NCBI RefSeq assembly: GCF_036511935.1
Contig: NZ_AP028878.1
Coordinates: 4,340,001 to 4,404,000, forward strand
Reading direction: 5' to 3'
From: Marinobacter nanhaiticus D15-8W
GTDB lineage: Bacteria > Pseudomonadota > Gammaproteobacteria > Pseudomonadales > Oleiphilaceae
Length of the DNA: 64,000 nt
Shown: positions 1 through 8,514 of the stretch, in pieces
How the letters are laid out: each line of letters begins with the position of its first letter
How positions within the stretch are numbered: the first letter of the stretch is position 1
Program-made: the position numbers and the translations under genes
The notes under the pieces: model-generated
Databases searched by the model: none
What the model was told of the DNA's origin: nothing
What the model saw: only the letters and a program-made list of their open reading frames with translations

Positions 1-671
1 TGGGGCCCAACGGGTCGGGCAAGAGCACCCTGTCTGCCGTACTGGCCGGGAATGAAGCCTTCGAAGTCACCGAAGGCGAAATCCAGCTGGACGGCAAGGA
101 CCTGCTCGAACTGGAAACCGAGGAGCGGGCCCGCGAAGGCATCTTCCTGGCGTTCCAGTATCCGGTGGAAATTCCGGGTGTCAGCAACCTGCAGTTCCTG
201 CGTACCGCCGTCAACGCACTGCGCACCCATCGCGGTCAGGACGAACTCAGTGCGGTCGATTTCATGAAGCTGGCCAAGACCACTTCGAAGAAGGTCGACC
301 TGGACCCCGATTTCCTCAAGCGCGGTGTCAACGAAGGTTTCTCCGGCGGCGAGAAGAAGCGCAACGAGATCCTTCAGGCCTTGCTGCTGGAACCGCGTCT
401 GGCGATCCTCGACGAGACCGATTCCGGCCTCGATATCGATGCCCTGAAGGTCGTGGCGGACGGTGTTAACGCCCTGCGCTCGCCAGAACGCGCCGTACTG
501 ATGGTCACCCACTACCAGCGTCTGCTGGACCACATCGTGCCGGATTACGTGCACGTACTGGCTGGCGGCCGCATCGTGAAGTCCGGCGGCCGTGAACTGG
601 CGCTGGAACTGGAAGCGCATGGCTACGGCTGGCTCGGCATCAAAGACACCGACGAAGCCGAGGCGAGCTAA
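1..671 (+). CDS. sufC: SufC, SUF Fe-S assembly ATPase (5' end missing)
   Basis: ABC-type ATPase of the SufBCD scaffold, which builds Fe-S clusters in the cytosol. The reading frame is already open at base 3 with the Walker A motif (GPNGSGKST). It continues through the ABC signature (FSGGEKKR), Walker B (LAILDETDSGLD) and the switch histidine (VTHYQ), and stops at 669-671. About 222 residues are visible; the family is about 250 residues, so roughly 30-35 N-terminal residues lie left of the window. sufD follows after 10 bases, so this is one operon. The soluble SufC type is distinguished from transport ATPases by FSGGEKKR and by the sufD/sufS context. Confidence 0.96.
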   Translation, partial: GPNGSGKSTLSAVLAGNEAFEVTEGEIQLDGKDLLELETEERAREGIFLAFQYPVEIPGVSNLQFLRTAVNALRTHRGQDELSAVDFMKLAKTTSKKVDLDPDFLKRGVNEGFSGGEKKRNEILQALLLEPRLAILDETDSGLDIDALKVVADGVNALRSPERAVLMVTHYQRLLDHIVPDYVHVLAGGRIVKSGGRELALELEAHGYGWLGIKDTDEAEAS

Positions 672-681
672 GGGGGTGGTT

Positions 682-1971
682 ATGATGAAAGCAGCACCGA
701 CCCTCTCCGACGCCTTCCTGGAGTCGGCGGGCAGCAAGCTGCCCGAACCGTTACGTACGCTTCGGGCGCAGCGCGGTAGCGCACTGGCGGAGATGCCACT
801 GCCGACGCGCAAAACCGAAAACTGGAAGTACTCCAGCCGCTACCTGAAGCTGACGGACGAACTGGCGGCATCCCTACCGGCGGGCCGCAAGTCCGGTCCC
901 GCCCTGGCCGTTGATGGTTACCACGTAGTGCTCAACAACGGCGTCGTCGTACCGGAGGCCAGCGACTTCCCGGCGGTGGATGGCGTCAGCATCACCAGCT
1001 TCGCCGATCTGGATGACACCACAGCGCAGCAACTGGCAGAGCGCCTGGACAATACGCTGGACAATAACGCCGTGCAGATGGCACGCCTGAACACCGCGCG
1101 CTTCGAGGATGGCCTGTACATTCGCCTGGAAAAGAACGCGGTTCTGGATCGGCCACTGTTCGTGATCTGCCAAACCGACGCTGAATCGAGCGGCTCCGTG
1201 TACCCACGTATCTATGTTGATGCGGCCACCAACAGCAAGATGACCCTGGTGGAAGAATATATTTCTACCGGCGAGCAACAGGCCCTGGTGGATGCCGTTA
1301 CCGAATTCAGCCTCGCCGACGGTGCCAACATTACCAGCGTGCGTCTGTCGCTCGAAGGCGAGAACACTTACCACATTGGCGCTACCGGTGCGCGCCTGCT
1401 CGGTAACGCCCGGCTGGACAGCCACTGCGTCGGCTTCGGTGGTCCGTTGCGCCGTCACGATTTGCAGGTGCGCCTGGAGGAATCCGGCGCCAACTGTCGC
1501 CTGAATGGCGTGGTCGTCACCCAGGGCAAGCAGCATTACGACAACCACACCACCATTGAACACGTGGCACCGCACTGCGACAGCGAGGAAACCTATCGCA
1601 ACATCGCCGCCGACGAGTCCCACGCCGTCTTCAATGGCCGCATCCATATCCATAAGGATGCGCAGAAATCGAACGCCAACATGAGCAACAAGAACCTGTT
1701 GCTCTCCACCGGCGCTGAAATCGACACCAAGCCGGAGCTGGAAATCTACGCGGACGACGTCAAGTGTGCCCACGGTGCAACCGTCGGCCAACTGGACGAA
1801 ACCGCCCTGTTCTACCTGGTATCCCGCGGTATCGCCCGGCGCGAGGCCAACACCCTGTTGAGCATGGCCTTTATCAACGAACTGATCGAGCAGATCCCGG
1901 TCGAAGCGGTACGGGAGACCGTTCAGGCACGACTCAACCGGTTTATCGAACAGACGTTCGAAGGAGCCTGA
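682..1971 (+). CDS. sufD: SufD, Fe-S cluster scaffold subunit
   Basis: 429-residue SufD of the SufBC2D scaffold complex. The start at 682 (ATG ATG AAA) follows an AGGGGGTGG ribosome binding site and lies just after the sufC stop; the longer open frame starting at 592 would overlap sufC and is rejected. The N-terminal helical part contains the typical TRKTENWKYS motif. The C-terminal right-handed beta-helix region carries the SufB/SufD core signature (TIEHVAPHCDS, then FNGRIHIHKDAQKSNANMSN, and the KCAHGATVGQLDE motif). The stop overlaps the sufS start by one base (TGATG), indicating translational coupling. Confidence 0.96.
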   Translation: MMKAAPTLSDAFLESAGSKLPEPLRTLRAQRGSALAEMPLPTRKTENWKYSSRYLKLTDELAASLPAGRKSGPALAVDGYHVVLNNGVVVPEASDFPAVDGVSITSFADLDDTTAQQLAERLDNTLDNNAVQMARLNTARFEDGLYIRLEKNAVLDRPLFVICQTDAESSGSVYPRIYVDAATNSKMTLVEEYISTGEQQALVDAVTEFSLADGANITSVRLSLEGENTYHIGATGARLLGNARLDSHCVGFGGPLRRHDLQVRLEESGANCRLNGVVVTQGKQHYDNHTTIEHVAPHCDSEETYRNIAADESHAVFNGRIHIHKDAQKSNANMSNKNLLLSTGAEIDTKPELEIYADDVKCAHGATVGQLDETALFYLVSRGIARREANTLLSMAFINELIEQIPVEAVRETVQARLNRFIEQTFEGA

Positions 1972-3221
1972 TGACGATGACGGATCTTGCGGCAGCCAAG
2001 CAGACTTTGGATGTAAACGCCATTCGCAAGGACTTCCCGATTCTGTCCCAGACAGTGAACGGTAAGCCCCTGGTGTATCTGGACAACGGTGCGTCGGCGC
2101 AGAAGCCGGTGGCCGTGCTGGATGCCATGGAACGCTACTTCCGCGAATGCCACTCCAATGTTCACCGCGGTGCCCACACCCTGGGTGACCGGGCCACGGC
2201 GGCGTTCGAAGGCGCCCGCGAGACCGTCCGCAACTTCATCAATGCCCGCAGCACCCGGGAGATCGTCTGGACCCGCGGCACCACCGAGGCGATCAATACT
2301 GTCGCCAACGGTCTGGCGCCACGTCTGGGGCCGGGCGACGAGATCCTGGTCAGCATGATGGAGCACCATGCCAACATCGTGCCCTGGCAGATGGTGGCCG
2401 AGCGCACCGGGGCGACCGTGAAACCCATCCAGGTGACTCCCCAGGGTGAACTGGATATGGAGGTGTTCGAGAGCCTGCTGACCGACAAGGCCAAGGTGCT
2501 GGCAATCACCCACGTATCCAACGTTCTGGGTACCGTCAATCCGATCAAGGACCTGATCGCCAAGGCCAAAGCGAAGGGCCTGGTCACGGTGATCGACGGC
2601 GCCCAGGCCGTGCCGCATTACCGCCCGGACATGCAGGCGCTGGATTGCGATTTCTATGCGTTCTCCGGGCACAAGCTGTTCGGCCCCACCGGTATCGGCG
2701 TACTCTACGGCCGCGAGTCGCTGCTGGAAGAAATGCCTCCGTTTATGGGCGGTGGCGAGATGATCGAACGGGTGACCTTCGAGAAGACCACCTGGAACAC
2801 CCTGCCCTACAAGTTCGAGGCCGGCACCCCGCCGATCGCCGAAGCCGTCGGGCTGGGCGCAGCCATCGATTATGTCGAAGGCCTGGGTCGCACGGCCATG
2901 GAAACCGCCGAGCAGGCCCTACTGCAGCGGGCCAACGAGCTGGTCGAGACCGTGCCGGGCATGAGCCTTATCGGCACTGCCGCGCACAAAGTGCCGGTGC
3001 TGTCCTTTAAAATCGATGGTTTGCACCCCAGTGATATAGGGACGCTGCTCGATCAGCAGGGTATCGCAATCCGCACCGGCCACCACTGCGCCATGCCGCT
3101 GATGGATTTCTTCAGCGTGCCGGGCACCGCAAGGGCCTCGTTTGCGTTTTACAATACGCTGGATGAAGTGGAGCAGCTGTTCGCGGCGCTGCACAAGATC
3201 CAGCGGCTGTTTGCTGAATAG
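1971..3221 (+). CDS. sufS: SufS, group II cysteine desulfurase
   Basis: PLP-dependent cysteine desulfurase that takes sulfur from cysteine and passes it to SufE and then the SufBCD scaffold. 416 residues, normal length. The PLP lysine is in FSGHKLFGPTGIGVLYG, and the catalytic cysteine in the TGHHCAMPLM segment is the SufS-type arrangement. Two ATGs (1971 and 1977) share the AAGGAG at 1961; 1977 has the better spacing, so the first two residues are uncertain. The 5' end overlaps the sufD stop. The longer open frame from 1764 is an artefact of overlap with sufD. Confidence 0.96.
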   Translation: MTMTDLAAAKQTLDVNAIRKDFPILSQTVNGKPLVYLDNGASAQKPVAVLDAMERYFRECHSNVHRGAHTLGDRATAAFEGARETVRNFINARSTREIVWTRGTTEAINTVANGLAPRLGPGDEILVSMMEHHANIVPWQMVAERTGATVKPIQVTPQGELDMEVFESLLTDKAKVLAITHVSNVLGTVNPIKDLIAKAKAKGLVTVIDGAQAVPHYRPDMQALDCDFYAFSGHKLFGPTGIGVLYGRESLLEEMPPFMGGGEMIERVTFEKTTWNTLPYKFEAGTPPIAEAVGLGAAIDYVEGLGRTAMETAEQALLQRANELVETVPGMSLIGTAAHKVPVLSFKIDGLHPSDIGTLLDQQGIAIRTGHHCAMPLMDFFSVPGTARASFAFYNTLDEVEQLFAALHKIQRLFAE

Positions 3222-3272
3222 ACCACTCCCTGACCGACTTATTGCTCGCTGTTGACTGACTGGAGGCGAATG

Positions 3273-3626
3273 ATGACCGCTGAAACCTTTACCCCAACGG
3301 TCGGAGTCACCATGACACCCGCGGCTGTGGCGCATGTGCGCAAGCAGCTCGCCAAGAAGCCGGATGCCCGGGGCATCCGGCTGGCCATCCGCAAGAGCGG
3401 CTGCTCCGGCTTCATGTACGAGACCGAGTGGGTCACCGAGCAGGGCGAGGACGACGCAGTGTTCACGGTAGACAACGTGGACGTGTACGTGGAACGCCAG
3501 CACCTGCCGCTGGTCAACGGCACGGAGATCGACTTCATCCGCGAAGGCCTGAACTCCATGTTCCATTTCCGCAACCCCAACGCCACCGCCGAGTGCGGCT
3601 GCGGCGAAAGCTTCTCCATCTCCTGA
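3273..3626 (+). CDS. sufA: A-type Fe-S carrier protein (SufA/HesB-IscA family)
   Basis: A 117-residue A-type carrier that receives clusters from the SUF scaffold and hands them to apoproteins. The three conserved cysteines are present: one in SGCSGFMYE and the C-x-C pair near the C-terminus in ECGCGESF. A TGGAGG ribosome binding site at 3261 suits the ATG at 3273 (or 3270); the upstream in-frame ATG at 3252 has no such site. It lies 51 bases after sufS and 29 bases before sufT. SufA is preferred over IscA or ErpA because of the operon; the family itself is certain. Confidence 0.92.
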   Translation: MTAETFTPTVGVTMTPAAVAHVRKQLAKKPDARGIRLAIRKSGCSGFMYETEWVTEQGEDDAVFTVDNVDVYVERQHLPLVNGTEIDFIREGLNSMFHFRNPNATAECGCGESFSIS

Positions 3627-3655
3627 GTCATTGAAACACGAGGCGAACCCGAGCC

Positions 3656-4198
3656 ATGGCTGAACGCGAAGTTGTCCTGACCAAGCGCGAAGTAGAAGCA
3701 CGACTGGTGCCTTCCGGGACCGAGATCATGATCCCGTCGGACACTTTCGTGACCATTACCCAGTCGCTGGGCGGCACCTTCACCGTTGCAGTCAACGGCA
3801 ACCTCGCCCGGATCGAAGGCCATGATGCCGACGCCCTGGGCAAGGAGCCGCCCCAAAGCAGCTACGAGACACCGGAAGATGGCACCATCAATGAGAACCA
3901 GGTGTGGGAAGCCATGCGTAGCTGCTACGACCCGGAGATTCCGGTAAACGTGGTCGAGTTGGGGCTGATCTACGAATGCAAGGTCAGTAACGACACGCCG
4001 GAAGGCAACCAGGTCTACATCAAGATGACGCTGACCGCCGCCGGCTGCGGCATGGGCCCGGTGATCACCGATGATGTGAAGCGTAAGGTCGAACACGTGC
4101 CCAACGTGGACAAGGTGATGGTGGAACTGACCTTCGACCCGCCCTGGAACAACGATATGTTGTCCGACGAGGCGAAGCTTGAGCTGGGGATACTATAA
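3656..4198 (+). CDS. sufT: SufT, DUF59/MIP18-type Fe-S maturation factor
   Basis: 180-residue SufT-type protein. The C-terminal half is a DUF59/MIP18 domain with the WEAMRSCYDPEIPVNVVELG start and the TLTAAGCGMG loop carrying the conserved cysteine. Proteins of this family help Fe-S maturation, especially at high Fe-S demand. The N-terminal ~80 residues form the less conserved domain seen in SufT of other proteobacteria. Starts at ATG 3656 and belongs to the suf operon by spacing. The exact biochemical role is not established, so only accessory Fe-S assembly is claimed. Confidence 0.9.
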   Translation: MAEREVVLTKREVEARLVPSGTEIMIPSDTFVTITQSLGGTFTVAVNGNLARIEGHDADALGKEPPQSSYETPEDGTINENQVWEAMRSCYDPEIPVNVVELGLIYECKVSNDTPEGNQVYIKMTLTAAGCGMGPVITDDVKRKVEHVPNVDKVMVELTFDPPWNNDMLSDEAKLELGIL

Positions 4199-4302
4199 GC
4201 CGCTATTTCCCGAAGGCTTGCGTGAGCCGATCTGATGCGGTTCACTTGCGTTCACCACATGCTACGTTCACTACACACTACGAAAATCAGATCCGAATCG
4301 TT

Positions 4303-4761
4303 ATGACTGCTGCAGCCCAACAATTCCTCGACAATCCCCTCGGCCAGGGCGTCACGCTGGATGACGTGCACGAAGCCTTTGAGTTCCTGGACGACTGGGA
4401 AGAGCGCTACGCCTATATTATCGACCTGGGCAAGCAACTGCCGGCATTTCCGGAAGAGGAGAAGGTCGAGGAGAACTACGTCCACGGCTGCCAGAGCCAG
4501 GTATGGCTGATCCACTACCTGGATCCCGACAGCGGCCGCCTGTTCCTGCTGATCGAAAGCGACGCCATGATCGTTCGGGGCCTCGCTGCCATTATCCTGA
4601 TTGCACTGAACGGCAAGGAACCACGGGAACTTCTGAGTGTGGACGTGGATGAGCTGTTCGAGAAGCTGGACCTGTTCCGCCATATCTCGCCGACGCGAGG
4701 CAACGGGCTGCGGGCGATGATGGGCAAGATCCGGGATATCGCGGCAAAGGAAGCAGCGTAA
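4303..4761 (+). CDS. sufE: SufE, sulfur acceptor for SufS
   Basis: 152-residue SufE, which accepts persulfide sulfur from SufS and delivers it to SufB. The acceptor cysteine lies in YVHGCQSQVW, the family signature. The ATG at 4303 gives the usual N-terminus (MTAAAQQFLD); the open frame extends to 4222 but without similarity. The 105-base gap after sufT is larger than others in this operon and the ribosome binding site is weak, so sufE may have some separate expression. A palindromic R2 repeat follows immediately downstream. Confidence 0.93.
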   Translation: MTAAAQQFLDNPLGQGVTLDDVHEAFEFLDDWEERYAYIIDLGKQLPAFPEEEKVEENYVHGCQSQVWLIHYLDPDSGRLFLLIESDAMIVRGLAAIILIALNGKEPRELLSVDVDELFEKLDLFRHISPTRGNGLRAMMGKIRDIAAKEAA

Positions 4762-4777
4762 GAACTACTTGCCCTAT

Positions 4778-4885
4778 GTAGGTCGGTTTAGCCTTGGCGT
4801 AGCCCGACATCGAGCTTGTAAGGGCCCCGAATCTTCGGGAATAGGAGAGAGTTTTGTCGGATTACGCTTTGCTAACCCGACCTAC
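4778..4885. repeat. R2 palindromic repeat, copy a
   Basis: 108-bp element whose ends are inverted copies of GTAGGTCGGGTTAGC: it opens with GTAGGTCGG and closes with CTAACCCGACCTAC. Inner arms contain GGCGTAGCCCGACA and GTCGGATTACGC. Relatives lie at 43306-43427 and 62115-62237. It occupies the gap between convergent sufE (+) and flgT (-), where it could form a strong hairpin in transcripts from either side. Confidence 0.85.
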
Positions 4886-4913
4886 GTTTCTCTACCTATC
4901 GGGCTCCCGAAGC

Positions 4914-6119
4914 TCACCAAATAATCGCAATATCATCCCGCTGCAGATTATTGATCCCGCCGACCTGGGGCATCAGCCCGCTACTGAAATCCGGATAGAC
5001 ATGATTCACGGTCATGCTGATGTCCGCATCACGCAACTCTGGCGTAGCGTCCAGCGAATCGAAGAAGCGATAGCTACGATAGAGCTGCAACTCGTCCCCC
5101 GGCCGCAGGCCTGAGGTGGCCCCGGAGGCCAGATACACCTGCTGTCCTTCAACCCGGGTAATACGGGTCATGAACGGCTGGCAGGCGAGCGCACGGCTCA
5201 CCGCACGGCTCATCTCTTCAACCGTACGCGCTACTGCCTTGCCGTATTCGGTACGGTCGAACGCACTGGAGCCGAAGCCGGTTTTCTCAGTCATATCCGT
5301 GTCCCATTTGGCACTGGTCACGAAACGCTTCTGATAGACCGGCGAACCGCTGAATCCGTCGTACACCATCAGGTCGGCGACGAATTGCCGCTCCTGGTTG
5401 GCCATTCCCAGGCCTCGCTGCATGCGGTCAAGAATGGAGGTGCCCCAGGCTTCCGGATCGGACATGCGCATATCGCGAATCACCCCGGTCACCACAAACT
5501 GGACGTCCAGTTCCCGCGCCACCTGGATCACGTTGGTCAGGCTATTGTCAAAACGCTGTTGGGTCGGCGCATTGAGCAGATCCGGAAACATCTGCACCTG
5601 GGTGGCATTGAGGATGTCCAGACCACCCGCCTCGCTCAGTTCCACCTGCAACTTCTGCGGCAGCACTTCACCGGCGTCGCTGACTCGCCCCATGCGGGTA
5701 TGGTCGGTATCGAGGATAGGGAAACCGGTAACAGCCACGCGCTTGCTCAAACGGGCGGCGTCCCGAGCCTCGCACTGCTGGCTGGCGGACATATCAGCCT
5801 CGAGCGTCAGGCGGAGCAGATTTCCGCTACGATGCTCCTCGATAACCCTGACCCGGCGTGCTCGCGCTTGAGACGCCACCGTCAATCGGGAATCGGTGAG
5901 TACGCCATTCTCCATCGTGTCCTGGCTGGCTACATGGGCTTCGTACTGCAACGCTGCGTCGCGCAACGCCGCATTACGCGCTTCGGCCCGTGCCGCTTCG
6001 ACATTACCGTTATCGATCATCGCGATACCGGTGCCTTGAACCCAGGCAGCGGAGGCCGTCGCGCTGGTCAGCAGGAGAGCGGCCACCAGGGCCAGACGCA
6101 TTGATTTCATAGCGGACAT
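4914..6119 (-). CDS. flgT: FlgT, flagellar H-ring/assembly protein
   Basis: 401-residue secreted protein of the FlgT family. In Vibrio, FlgT forms part of the H ring around the LP ring of polar sodium-driven motors and is needed for outer-membrane ring assembly. An N-terminal signal peptide (hydrophobic stretch about residues 8-24, ending ASAAW) is followed by the FlgT N, middle and C domains, the last with the SGATSGLRPGDELQLY segment. The start at 6119 is the first ATG of the frame; MKSM at 6110 is possible. It lies 52 bases downstream of flgP on the same strand, so the two are probably co-transcribed. Confidence 0.85.
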   Translation of the reverse strand: MSAMKSMRLALVAALLLTSATASAAWVQGTGIAMIDNGNVEAARAEARNAALRDAALQYEAHVASQDTMENGVLTDSRLTVASQARARRVRVIEEHRSGNLLRLTLEADMSASQQCEARDAARLSKRVAVTGFPILDTDHTRMGRVSDAGEVLPQKLQVELSEAGGLDILNATQVQMFPDLLNAPTQQRFDNSLTNVIQVARELDVQFVVTGVIRDMRMSDPEAWGTSILDRMQRGLGMANQERQFVADLMVYDGFSGSPVYQKRFVTSAKWDTDMTEKTGFGSSAFDRTEYGKAVARTVEEMSRAVSRALACQPFMTRITRVEGQQVYLASGATSGLRPGDELQLYRSYRFFDSLDATPELRDADISMTVNHVYPDFSSGLMPQVGGINNLQRDDIAIIW

Positions 6120-6171
6120 TCGGTTACCGGTTACTCAAGGGCGTTTGCTCGGGCACTGTTACTCAGCGCCC

Positions 6172-6705
6172 TCACTCCAGATAGTAGAGCGAATCGACGT
6201 TCTCACTGCGCAGGTCGCCGCTGCTGTCGTTACCCGTGGGCATGGGAATCGGACAACGCTCACGCACCTCGCGGTCGTCGGACATGGCTACGCAGGCACG
6301 GAAACGCGGCTCCAGCTTCAACTCCATGACCGACTCGACGACACCGTCGCTGTGCTCGTTTACTGCAACCACCTTGGCGCCACGGATATAGCTGTCCACG
6401 TAGGTGCGGAAGTTGTCGCTCTGCAGTACGAAGTCATTCACCGTCGAACTGCCATAGACGACCGTACCGTAGACCCGCTCCGCCAGCGCTCGATAGGCAT
6501 CCAGCTTGGACGCACGGCGAGCCAGCAAGCGCTTGCGGGTATCCAGGCGGTCACGGGTGACATTCTCATAGGTACCAAAGCCGCTGGCCCGGACGATGAT
6601 CGGCTCGAGCCGTTCGGGATCGATCTGCGACTGTTGCGCAGACTGACTGGCACAGCCGGCCAGCCCCGCGGCGAGCAGGCACAGTGTAATGGCAAAACGC
6701 TTCAT
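6172..6705 (-). CDS. flgP: FlgP-like LPP20 lipoprotein
   Basis: 177-residue lipoprotein of the LPP20 family. The signal peptide ends in a lipobox (LAGCASQ), placing it in the outer membrane. The region around residues 40-110 (RASGFGTYEN to the LDAYRALAERVYGTVV segment) is the typical LPP20/FlgP core. FlgP is associated with outer-membrane flagellar disc structures. Its position directly before flgT supports a flagellar role; a FlgO homologue, which often accompanies them, is not present here. Because LPP20 proteins also occur outside flagellar systems, the symbol is supported mainly by context. Confidence 0.8.
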   Translation of the reverse strand: MKRFAITLCLLAAGLAGCASQSAQQSQIDPERLEPIIVRASGFGTYENVTRDRLDTRKRLLARRASKLDAYRALAERVYGTVVYGSSTVNDFVLQSDNFRTYVDSYIRGAKVVAVNEHSDGVVESVMELKLEPRFRACVAMSDDREVRERCPIPMPTGNDSSGDLRSENVDSLYYLE

Positions 6706-7027
6706 GTAGATTCTCCGGCGGATTCGCTCGTTTGCCGCTCACCATGAAAGAATCGCGCCAGAACGGCTAATGCCTTGTTTAGAAAGAAAACCCACCAGAT
6801 AACCCGCCTCTCAAGTCAAAAAACCGGCAAATATTCTCCTCCGCATTCCCGCGCATGCACACAGTAGCGCTACATTTCGGCCACGCGCCGTAACCGGTCG
6901 CAAACAGTAACGAACACTAGCCTGAACTATAGTCCGGTTAGCGCCTTGTTACCGGCCAAGCGCCGACCCGCGCGCCCTCCACAACTGGAGGACTCGACAG
7001 CAATAGAACAACCGGAGAATGTATTCG
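6706..7027. other. Intergenic region between divergent flgP and traF-like genes
   Basis: About 320 bases without a gene. It must hold the promoters of two divergent transcripts. I see a TATAGT at about 6929 facing the plus-strand gene but no convincing -35 element, and no clear sigma-28 or sigma-54 motif for flgP. Confidence 0.5.
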
Positions 7028-8260
7028 ATGATGAAATCCCGCCTTGTCCTGGCCATTGGCCTGGTGGCTGCAGCCAGCAACGTGACAGCTGGACCGCAAA
7101 GTTTCACCACCGCCCGCTCGTTCGCCATGGGAGGCACCGGCGTAGCAACGGCCCATCCGGCGTCCGCAAGCACCGCCAACCCGGCCATGATGGCCATGAA
7201 ACACCACGGCTGGGCCGACGATTTCGGTCTGATCCTGCCATCGGTCAACGCACGCCTGGCCGATGAAGAGGAAGTGGTCGACCAGATCGACGATATCCAG
7301 GACACCATTGATCGCATTGACCAACAGGCTTCCAACAACGACACCAGCGGCGTCCAGGCCTCAGCAGGTGTACTGGAAGACCAACTGGCTGAACTCAATC
7401 GCGATACCATGCGCGCGGATATCGGTGTCGGCCTGAGCCTTGCGATCCCGACCGATTCGATTTCCGTGGGTGTTTTTGCCGACGGCAGTGTGCGCGCGAC
7501 GGCGCGCGGCAATGTTTCGGATAGCGACCTCGCCCTGCTCGACACCATCGAAAACGATCCCGTCCAGGCAGCATTGGTCGACGACATCGGAAATCAGCTC
7601 ACCTCCGACGGGACCGTCATCGCCGCCGCCTATGCCGAAGTAGGTATCAGCCTGGCCAAGGCATTCGAACTGAGCAACGAGAACACCTTGTCGGTGGGCA
7701 TCTCGCCCAAATACGTCGAACTGCGCACTTTCGAGTACACCCAGAACGTGAGTGACTTCGAGGACGACGATTTCGACGCCGACGAGAACGAAACCGACAA
7801 GAGCGGCTTCAACGCTGACCTCGGCGCCGCCTATAGTTTCGGGGAAACGCAGAGTTGGACTGCCGGGCTAGCCGTCCGCAACGTCATTCCCATGGAGCTC
7901 GACTCCAAATCCGGCCGCACGTTTGAACTGGACCCGAAAGTCACCGCGGGTATTGCCCACACGGGCGACATGCACGTGATCACCGCCGAACTGGACCTGA
8001 CCGAAAACAAGGCCTTCGGTTACGAAGACGATACCCAGTGGGCCGCCCTGGGTGCCGAGTTCGATGTACTGCGTGCCGTACAGCTGCGCGGCGGTATTCG
8101 CCAGAACCTGTCCAGCAACGACGACAACGACGGTGTCGAGGAGAAGACCCAACTCACTTTCGGTGTCGGTCTGTCACCATTCGGCGCACACCTTGAGATC
8201 TCCGGTCTGGTTAGCGATGCGGAAGTGGGTGGCGCTATCGAGCTTGGAGCGGCCTTTTAA
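7028..8260 (+). CDS. TraF-type outer-membrane beta-barrel protein
   Basis: 410-residue exported protein of the family usually labelled conjugal transfer protein TraF (TraF_2). Despite the label, these occur in chromosomes of many marine bacteria without any conjugation genes, as here. A signal peptide is followed by the conserved ARSFAMGGTGVATAHPA motif, which resembles the N-terminus of FadL/PorV-like barrels, then alternating amphipathic strands ending in an aromatic residue (GAAF). Acidic segments around residues 80-120 and 240-260 may be loops. The start at 7028 is chosen for its GGAG at 7014-7017; the ATG at 7019 is too close. Function unknown; an outer-membrane barrel is the inference. 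Confidence 0.75.
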   Translation: MMKSRLVLAIGLVAAASNVTAGPQSFTTARSFAMGGTGVATAHPASASTANPAMMAMKHHGWADDFGLILPSVNARLADEEEVVDQIDDIQDTIDRIDQQASNNDTSGVQASAGVLEDQLAELNRDTMRADIGVGLSLAIPTDSISVGVFADGSVRATARGNVSDSDLALLDTIENDPVQAALVDDIGNQLTSDGTVIAAAYAEVGISLAKAFELSNENTLSVGISPKYVELRTFEYTQNVSDFEDDDFDADENETDKSGFNADLGAAYSFGETQSWTAGLAVRNVIPMELDSKSGRTFELDPKVTAGIAHTGDMHVITAELDLTENKAFGYEDDTQWAALGAEFDVLRAVQLRGGIRQNLSSNDDNDGVEEKTQLTFGVGLSPFGAHLEISGLVSDAEVGGAIELGAAF

Positions 8261-8295
8261 TCTCAGCTAGAAAAGCGCCACACGAGAGCTGAGAT
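8260..8295 (+). terminator. Inverted repeat after the traF-like gene
   Basis: A perfect 9-bp inverted repeat, ATCTCAGCT (8260-8268) and AGCTGAGAT (8287-8295), starts at the stop codon. There is no T run after it, so it is not a canonical intrinsic terminator; it may stabilise or end the transcript. Confidence 0.35.
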
Positions 8296-8514
8296 CGAAG
8301 CGAATGGCGATCATCGCCGAAGAAAGGGACAGGGATGTCCCGATCTGAAATGGCTAAACAGGGAAGGTCATCCAATTCGGCGTAGGCGATGACTGCCCTT
8401 GGCTTCAGCCACCCTGCAAATCAGTCTTCTATCGAAGACATGCTCGAGCTCGATTTGCCTCCCCTCCCCCTGATCCCGATAATCCCCTAAATCAATGAAC
8501 TTCGGATCAGGATT

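Noticed and set aside
7028-8260. TraF label taken as evidence of a conjugation system
   Set aside because: No other transfer gene is present; this barrel family is common in chromosomes without conjugation.
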